A stretch of DNA of 64,000 nt from Jaltomata sinuosa (taxonomy: Eukaryota > Streptophyta > Magnoliopsida > Solanales > Solanaceae). The notes under the pieces were generated by a model, which was not told the origin of the DNA, made no database searches, and worked only from the letters and a program-made list of their open reading frames with translations. This document shows, in pieces, positions 59,108-64,000 of this stretch (position 1 is the first letter of the stretch; each line of letters starts with the position of its first letter). The position numbers were made by a program, and so were the translations under genes. Location: contig QJPP01002958.1 in NCBI GenBank assembly GCA_003996215.1, positions 62,001-126,000 of the forward strand, given 5' to 3'.

Positions 59108-60491
59108 TCAGAGATTGCACACTTTAGAATTTTTTGATTTTAGACCTAAGTTGATTGAATCAAGTTGACTGACATGTTCCTTTAGGATACCATTTTCTTT
59201 GTCAGTTGCAATCTTACAAGTCTCAAGATCTATGTATTCAAACTTCAGACTTGCAAGGGCACTGAACAACTGGTTCCTATCAGAAGTTTGTTCAACAAAG
59301 TCTTCAATCAAGGCATTCATCAGAGTAATAAGTTTTCTTTTGGAGAAAATATGTAGCTTGTCTTTGAGTTCAAGAATACTTACCTTAGTGTCACCTTCTT
59401 CATCTTCTAGATCTGAGTCTCCCATTGCTATGAAGGCAGTTTCATCTATTTCTTCATCATCAGATTCCTCAGTTCCTGATCCCCAGGCAGCTACCATGGC
59501 ATAGTCTTCCTTTTCTTTCTTCGTGGAGTTCATCTTTTCAGCCATCTTTGCTTCCTTTTTGGCCCTCTCTTTCTTCTACTAAATTTCCCACTGTGGACAT
59601 TCTTTAATCATATGATCAGTCTTTCCAGATTTATAGCATCCTCCTTGAGTTTATTTGTTGGATCGCTTCTTGCTACTTGTTCCTTTCTTGTCATATCCGC
59701 TTCCTCTCTTGAAGAATTTTTTGAAGTTCTTTGCCAGGAATGCAACTTGTTCTTCATCAAGGTCGAAAACTTCACTGTCAGATGCTTTCAGTTCCAAGGC
59801 CCTTTCTTTTGGATACAGCAACCTTCTTGGATTCTTCCATGTTCATCTCATACATCTTCAAGTTTCCAACCAATTCATCAAGAGACATGACAGTGATGTC
59901 CTTTGCTTCTCTAATGGCTGTTACTTTCACATCCCATTTTGACTTTGGCAGGATTCTTAAGACTTTGTCAACTTGGTCCTCAGTGGTCAGGACTTTTCCC
60001 AAGGATGATAGTTCATTGACAAGGGTAGTGAGTCGAGTTATCATATCCTGAAGTGACTCACCTTCCTTCATCTTAAAGGTTTCATATTCAGTGAACAACA
60101 TGGATACTCTGAATTTTCTCACTTGGCTTGTACCTTCATGTGCATTCACCAGGGCATCCCAGATCTATTTAGCAGAAGTACAACTAGACACTTTGTTGTA
60201 CTTATCAAGACCTAGTCCAAAGACTAGGATAGTTTTTTCTTTAGCATTCTTCTTGAGAGCAATGAGATCATCTGGAGTGAACTCGCTTCTTACTTTCTTC
60301 ACAGATTCTCCTTCAACAGTTTTTATAGGGATAGTTGGTCCCACAGTAATCCTATCCCACAACTCATAGTCTTCAACTTGAATGAAGTCCTTCATCCTAG
60401 CTTTTCACCAAACGAAGTGAGATCCATTGAAGAGGGGAGGCCTAGTGGTGGATTGTCCTTCATTATGCCCAATTGGTGATGCAGAATTCAT
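59108..60491 (-). pseudogene. Copia element E gag
   Basis: It starts at MNSASPIGHNEGQSTTRPPL (60491). A TGA replaces a tryptophan codon about 30 codons in, and a TAG lies near 60163. The core reads MKDFIQVEDYELWDRITVGP, RVSMLFTEYETFKMKEGESL and RILPKSKWDVKVTAIREA (60395-59778). After a frame change comes CYKSGKTDHMIKEC near 59594-59638, a knuckle whose second cysteine is serine. A long acidic, coiled-coil-like linker typical of Sireviruses follows (59545-59108). Confidence 0.87.
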
Positions 60492-60535
60492 TTTCTGGAT
60501 CTATCTTAAGGTGCTAGCCTTTAATTAAGATACCC

Positions 60536-60547
60536 GCTTTGATACCA
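60536..60547 (-). promoter_or_regulatory. Primer binding site of Copia element E
   Basis: The minus strand reads TGGTATCAAAGC, complementary to initiator tRNA-Met with one likely mismatch, two bases from the LTR edge at 60550. Confidence 0.75.
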
Positions 60548-60549
60548 AT

Positions 60550-61453
60550 TGATAGTCTGCACGACCTACTTATTAAACTTAATTAGTTGCCTATCAATGA
60601 AACAGGTTGCCTAACGTGTTTCAACAGTAAGAAAGCAGTAAGTAAATAAGACAGTGATTTTTACGTGGAAAACCACTTGGCTCACAAAGGTGTAAAAACC
60701 ACGACTTGTACCACTACAGGATTTAACCCCAAACTTCACTAAGCAATGAGCCTCAACGGAATTGATTACAACTCGATGTAACCTAGGAATTATAAACTCT
60801 AACTCCTAACAATTCCAACCACACAAGGTTTGTGTTTCTCAATTCTTCGAGTTTTACCCAACTTGAAGATAACAATCCTACTTCAGTTTATAGCACACTG
60901 AACTATGATTATAACTCCAAGAACAATCCTAATACATCACTACTAAGATACCTTAGCTAGACTCTCTACTTAGGACCAGGTTCTTCAATGTGTTTCTTCA
61001 GTCACCTTCGCTGCACTTGCTAAAGTCAATCTCACAATTGCCTTTTTCTCTCTGTAAGTGCGTGGTTGCTTTGGATAACAGCTCTTCTATTTAAGCACAA
61101 CTCCTCAAGGAGTTCTCCTCTCAATCGAACTCCTTCTTGCATCCAAACTCTGCTTGCATAGACTTCTTCTTCAAGTAAGACTCCTATTTGCTTACAACTT
61201 CATGCCTTTGTTTGTGTTGTAGACGAACTCAACTTCAACTTCATATCCACACTTCTTTGCTGACTTGATTTCATCACACTTTTGTCCACGTGTAGTTTTC
61301 CAATACTGTCTTCTAGCATGCTGACGTGGATTACTCCATCCTATGAACTTTCAGGACAGTCTTGGCTTTATTGAGATCATGCACTGATGGACCAGCTTTA
61401 CTTACATGTTTTATGTCACTTTGTCATTAATCAAAACTCCATAGAACCCAACA
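60550..61453 (-). repeat. 5' LTR of Copia element E
   Basis: 904 bases, TGATAGTCTGCACGACC to CATAGAACCCAACA, followed by GAGAA. It is nearly identical to 51949-52853; differences cluster in the last 150 bases. Confidence 0.93.
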
Positions 61454-61458
61454 GAGAA

Positions 61459-62499
61459 GAACAAAGCATTTGGTTGGAAAATGTTGTTAGAAACATATGA
61501 GTTAAAGGTTACAACGATATTATAGAATGTCATATTACAATTTCAATGTTATAACTCTCTTAGCGAGTTCTAGATATACTCTAAAGTTTTTCTTTCGCAC
61601 AAATAATATACCCCTAACATAATAGTAATTAACTCCATAAAAATGCTTAATGTAATACTGGCTTTAAAAAAGATAAAGGAGAATGCAGACAATGAATGCA
61701 TGGAAGTTGGTTGATCAGGTATTAGAGAAAAAGCAAACTATGGAGAAAGATAATCTTTTTCCAAATATAGATGAATTGAGAAAATTTCGTTATCTTAAAA
61801 ATCAATACTCATATACAAAATTAATATTATCTTGTATTTTGATACTTTGTCTCAAATAAAAAAAAATTAGAGATAAAACATTCACCTAAACAACGAATTT
61901 CAGCAGAATTTTATTAGAAAGAGTTACCCATTTTTACTGTTATATTCTAGACTTTTATTACTAACATATTGGTTACATTATGAAACTATTTATATTTTTT
62001 CTCTAAATGAAGTAATGGTTTTGAAAACTACATTCCCAGAAAATTAATAAATTTTGACTTATTAATTGATGATCCAACACTTCATGTTCTTAGCAAAAAT
62101 TTATGTTGAATGAGTATATGTATATTCCTTGTAATACAGGATTGTTAACTTTTTGGTAACTACTTTAAATTCATCCATTTTAGCATTTGATAGTGGTGCA
62201 TATCATAAATATTTGTCTTTCGGATTTAAACTTCTTTTGTTTGTGCATATCATAAATTGGGTTCTCTGATATTTTAATTGCATGGCAGCATTGATGTTTC
62301 TAATTTTGTCATGATTTTATACATACTTATATATAATATGTGTTCACAGAAGCACAATTGCACTCAATGGGTGTATGATAAGTACAAGGAAGAACTTGAT
62401 GAATACATCAATTCTATTGTCCTGCCTTCTTCAACAGAGAAGCATTATGCAGAGTTTATGTTGAGGGAACTTGTCAAGAGATGGGAGAATCATAAACTT
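61459..62499 (+). repeat. Main part of the left arm of the long inverted repeat
   Basis: It matches the reverse complement of 62641-63700 along its length. Examples are GAACAAAGCATTTGGTT (61461), CTCCATAAAAATGCTTAATG (61636), CTTTAAATTCATCCATTTTA (62163) and GGTGCATATCATAAATATTT (62194). Identity looks to be about 75-85% by eye, with small indels. The inner end carries a cullin fragment. Confidence 0.92.
62278..62499 (+). pseudogene. CULLIN1-like fragment, left arm copy
   Basis: The frame reads ILYILIYNMCSQKHNC, then QWVYDKYKEELDEYINSIVL and FMLRELVKRWENHKL. This is the N-terminal cullin-repeat region of plant CUL1, the scaffold of SCF ubiquitin ligases, around residues 45-110 of a protein of about 740. 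The frame is open from 62278 to 62775. Cullin similarity ends at 62499, exactly where the inverted repeat ends; the rest is loop and antisense of the other copy. It lacks the Skp1-binding remainder, the cullin homology domain and the neddylation site. It cannot act as a cullin. Confidence 0.82.
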
Positions 62500-62640
62500 T
62501 CATCCTTGAAACTTGTCGTGTCTTCATCCTGTTACACCAGGTACTTGTCTGCAGCGGTGACATGCTTATCATGTCTAAGCAAAGCTAGGAATCCACAATA
62601 CTCATTCTCGCTAACTTATGGACATGCTTATCATGCCCAT
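62500..62640. other. Loop of the inverted repeat
   Basis: 141 bases unique to the centre. ACATGCTTATCATG occurs twice as a direct repeat (62560-62573 and 62622-62635). No coding content is recognised. Confidence 0.75.
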
Positions 62641-63852
62641 AATTTAATGATTCCCTATCTCTTCACAAAGACCTTCAACATAAAATTAGCATCATGCTTC
62701 TCTCTAAAAGCAGGCAGGGCAGTAGTATTGATGTATTCATCAATTTCTTCCTTATATCTATCATACACCTGTTGAGTGTAATTGTACCTCGGTGAACACC
62801 TATTATATATAAGTGTTTATAACATCATGACAAAAATTAGAAACATCAATGATGCTATGCAATTAACATATCTTAGAACCCAATTGTGATATACACAAAT
62901 AAAAGAAATTTAAATAAAAAGAAATAAATATTTATGATATGCACCTCTGTCAAATGTTAAAATGGATGAATTTAAAGCAGTTACCAAAATTTCAATCATC
63001 TTGTACTACAAAGCATATGCATATGCTCGTTCAGCATAAAGTTTGGCTAAGAACGTGAAGTGTTGAATCACATATTAATAAGTCGAAGTCTATTAATTAG
63101 AACTTTAGAAGTGTGATTTTCATAACTATTACGCTAATTAGACAAAAGGGAGAAATAATTTCGTAAAGTAACCAACAAGCTAGTAATATTAACAGTAAAA
63201 ATGGTTAGCTCTTTCTAATAGTATTCTGCTCAAAATCTTTGTTTTGGTGGATGTTTTATTTCTAAATTTTTTTATTTGAGACAATGTCTAAATACAAATA
63301 TAATACTAATTTTGTATATGAGTGTTGATTTTAAACACAACTGCGTTTTTCTCGATTCATCTATAAATGAAAAAAGATTATCTTTTCTCCATAGTTTCCT
63401 TTTTCTCTATTACTTGATCCACCAATTGCCATGCATTCTTTCTCTACATCTTCCTTTATCTTTTTTTAAGCCAGTATTATATTAAGCATTTTTATGGAGT
63501 TACTATTATTATTATGCTAGGGATCTATTACTTGTGCAAAAGAAAAATGTTTAGAGTATTTCTAAAACTCGCTAAGTTTGTTATAACATAAAAATTGTAA
63601 TATGGGCCTCTATGTTATCGTTATTTGTAACCTTATACTAATATTTTTCTAACAATATTTTTAAACCAAATGCTTTGTTCATCCCAAAATATTAATGTAA
63701 TATTCAAATAAAAAGTGGATCATCCCTTCACTATCAAGGAAGTGCTAGTCAAGCTTTGTCCTATCCTTAAAATGACAATTGGAAAATAATTAGAACATTT
63801 AAATTCAAGGATCAAGATGACCTCCATCGCAAAGGAATAAAATAAAAAGGTT
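62641..63852 (-). repeat. Right arm of the long inverted repeat
   Basis: About 1.21 kb, the reverse complement of 61459-62499 plus 51777-51948. It has no Copia insertion. At the position matching the GAGAA target it reads uninterrupted (TTGTTCATCCCAAAATATT at 63680-63700). The arm therefore shows the state before element E arrived. Confidence 0.92.
62655..62840 (-). pseudogene. CULLIN1-like fragment, right arm copy
   Basis: The minus strand reads YTQQVYDRYKEEIDEYINTT, then ALPAFREKHDANFMLKVFVK and a TAG at 62655-62657. It keeps cullin-like features that the left copy lost (TQQVYDRY, and FREKHD where the left has STEKHY). The left copy keeps others (NMCSQK, LVKRWENHK). Both thus descend from a common cullin sequence that was better preserved than either. 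Confidence 0.8.
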
Positions 63853-63862
63853 AAAGAGTTAC

Positions 63863-64000
63863 CTCATAAATTTTCACAACGATAACATATGGTGCCAATC
63901 TAGAACCTGTCAATTCTGTAATATTCCAAGCTCCATCTGAATGAAATTTTTCATTGTTAAGCAAAATAATTTTCAAATATTCATAGATAATAACAATGAA
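63863..64000 (-). CDS. Possible exon of an unknown gene, running off the window
   Basis: The minus strand is open from the window edge for 46 codons, including KFHSDGAWNITELTGSRLAP and YVIVVKIYE. It ends at GAG/GTAACTC, a good splice donor, at 63862/63863. Eleven bases further the right arm of the inverted repeat begins. I do not recognise the protein. It could be chance, a captured exon, or a real gene whose intron holds the inverted repeat. Confidence 0.3.

Larger units (their letters stand above)
51949..61453 (-). mobile_element. Sirevirus-type Copia element E, complete but defective
   Basis: It is 9505 bases with LTRs at 51949-52853 and 60550-61453 and a perfect duplication GAGAA (51944-51948 and 61454-61458). 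Minus-strand order is gag, protease, integrase, RT, RNase H (Copia order), then an extra envelope-like frame before the 3' LTR. That frame, the long gag with two zinc knuckles and the size place it in the Sirevirus (SIRE/Maximus) lineage. By hand I count about 18 substitutions and one 1-base indel between the LTRs, about 2%. This makes it the youngest dated insertion here, yet every gene is broken. Confidence 0.93.

Noticed and set aside
62278..62775. A 165-codon cullin gene
   Set aside because: Cullin similarity covers only the first 74 codons; the rest is the loop and the antisense of the other arm. No cullin homology domain is present.

Overview
The window is plant nuclear DNA, most likely from a Solanaceae species. 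It is AT-rich and consists almost entirely of LTR retrotransposons of types common in that family: Tat/Ogre-type Ty3 with CGCCTACGTATC repeats in the 3' UTR, Tekay/Del-like chromoviruses, Athila-like Ty3, and a Sirevirus-type Copia. A CACTA-type DNA transposon end is also present. The family assignment is inference. I see no intact host gene; every coding stretch is broken by stops, frameshifts or truncation.

Layout. 1-4076: non-autonomous CACTA-like element, left tip outside the window, carrying a decayed DUF4283 fragment. 4077-5565: three degenerate tandem arrays. 5755-14040: Tat/Ogre-type element on the minus strand with gag, protease and the RT leader but no RT core, RNase H or integrase. 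14041-18262: chromovirus G on the minus strand, truncated at both ends. 18263-20280: Athila-like fragment H on the plus strand. 20281-23233: Athila-like fragment I on the minus strand, gag-protease joined to post-pol noncoding DNA. 23234-47480: a nest of four elements. Chromovirus D (minus) is split by solo LTR F (25701-27687) and by complete element B (28840-46934, plus, duplication GTACT). B is itself split inside its protease by complete element C (32536-41145, minus, duplication TGCAT). 47480-48157: 5' scrap of a small-LTR Copia element. 48158-50057: no recognisable gene. 50063-51411: solo LTR J flanked by AGACG.

51777-63852 is the most unusual part. It is a long imperfect inverted repeat of about 1.2 kb per arm around a 141-base loop. 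Each arm carries a fragment of a CULLIN1-like gene next to the loop. A complete but defective Sirevirus-type Copia element E (51949-61453, duplication GAGAA, LTRs about 2% apart by hand count) later inserted into the left arm only. The last 138 bases hold a possible exon of an unknown gene on the minus strand.

Order of events, from nesting: fragment I is older than D; D is older than F and B; B is older than C. Separately, the inverted duplication is older than E. The retroelement genes would have encoded capsid (gag), protease, reverse transcriptase, RNase H and integrase for copy-and-paste transposition. None of the copies could now do this without proteins supplied by other copies.
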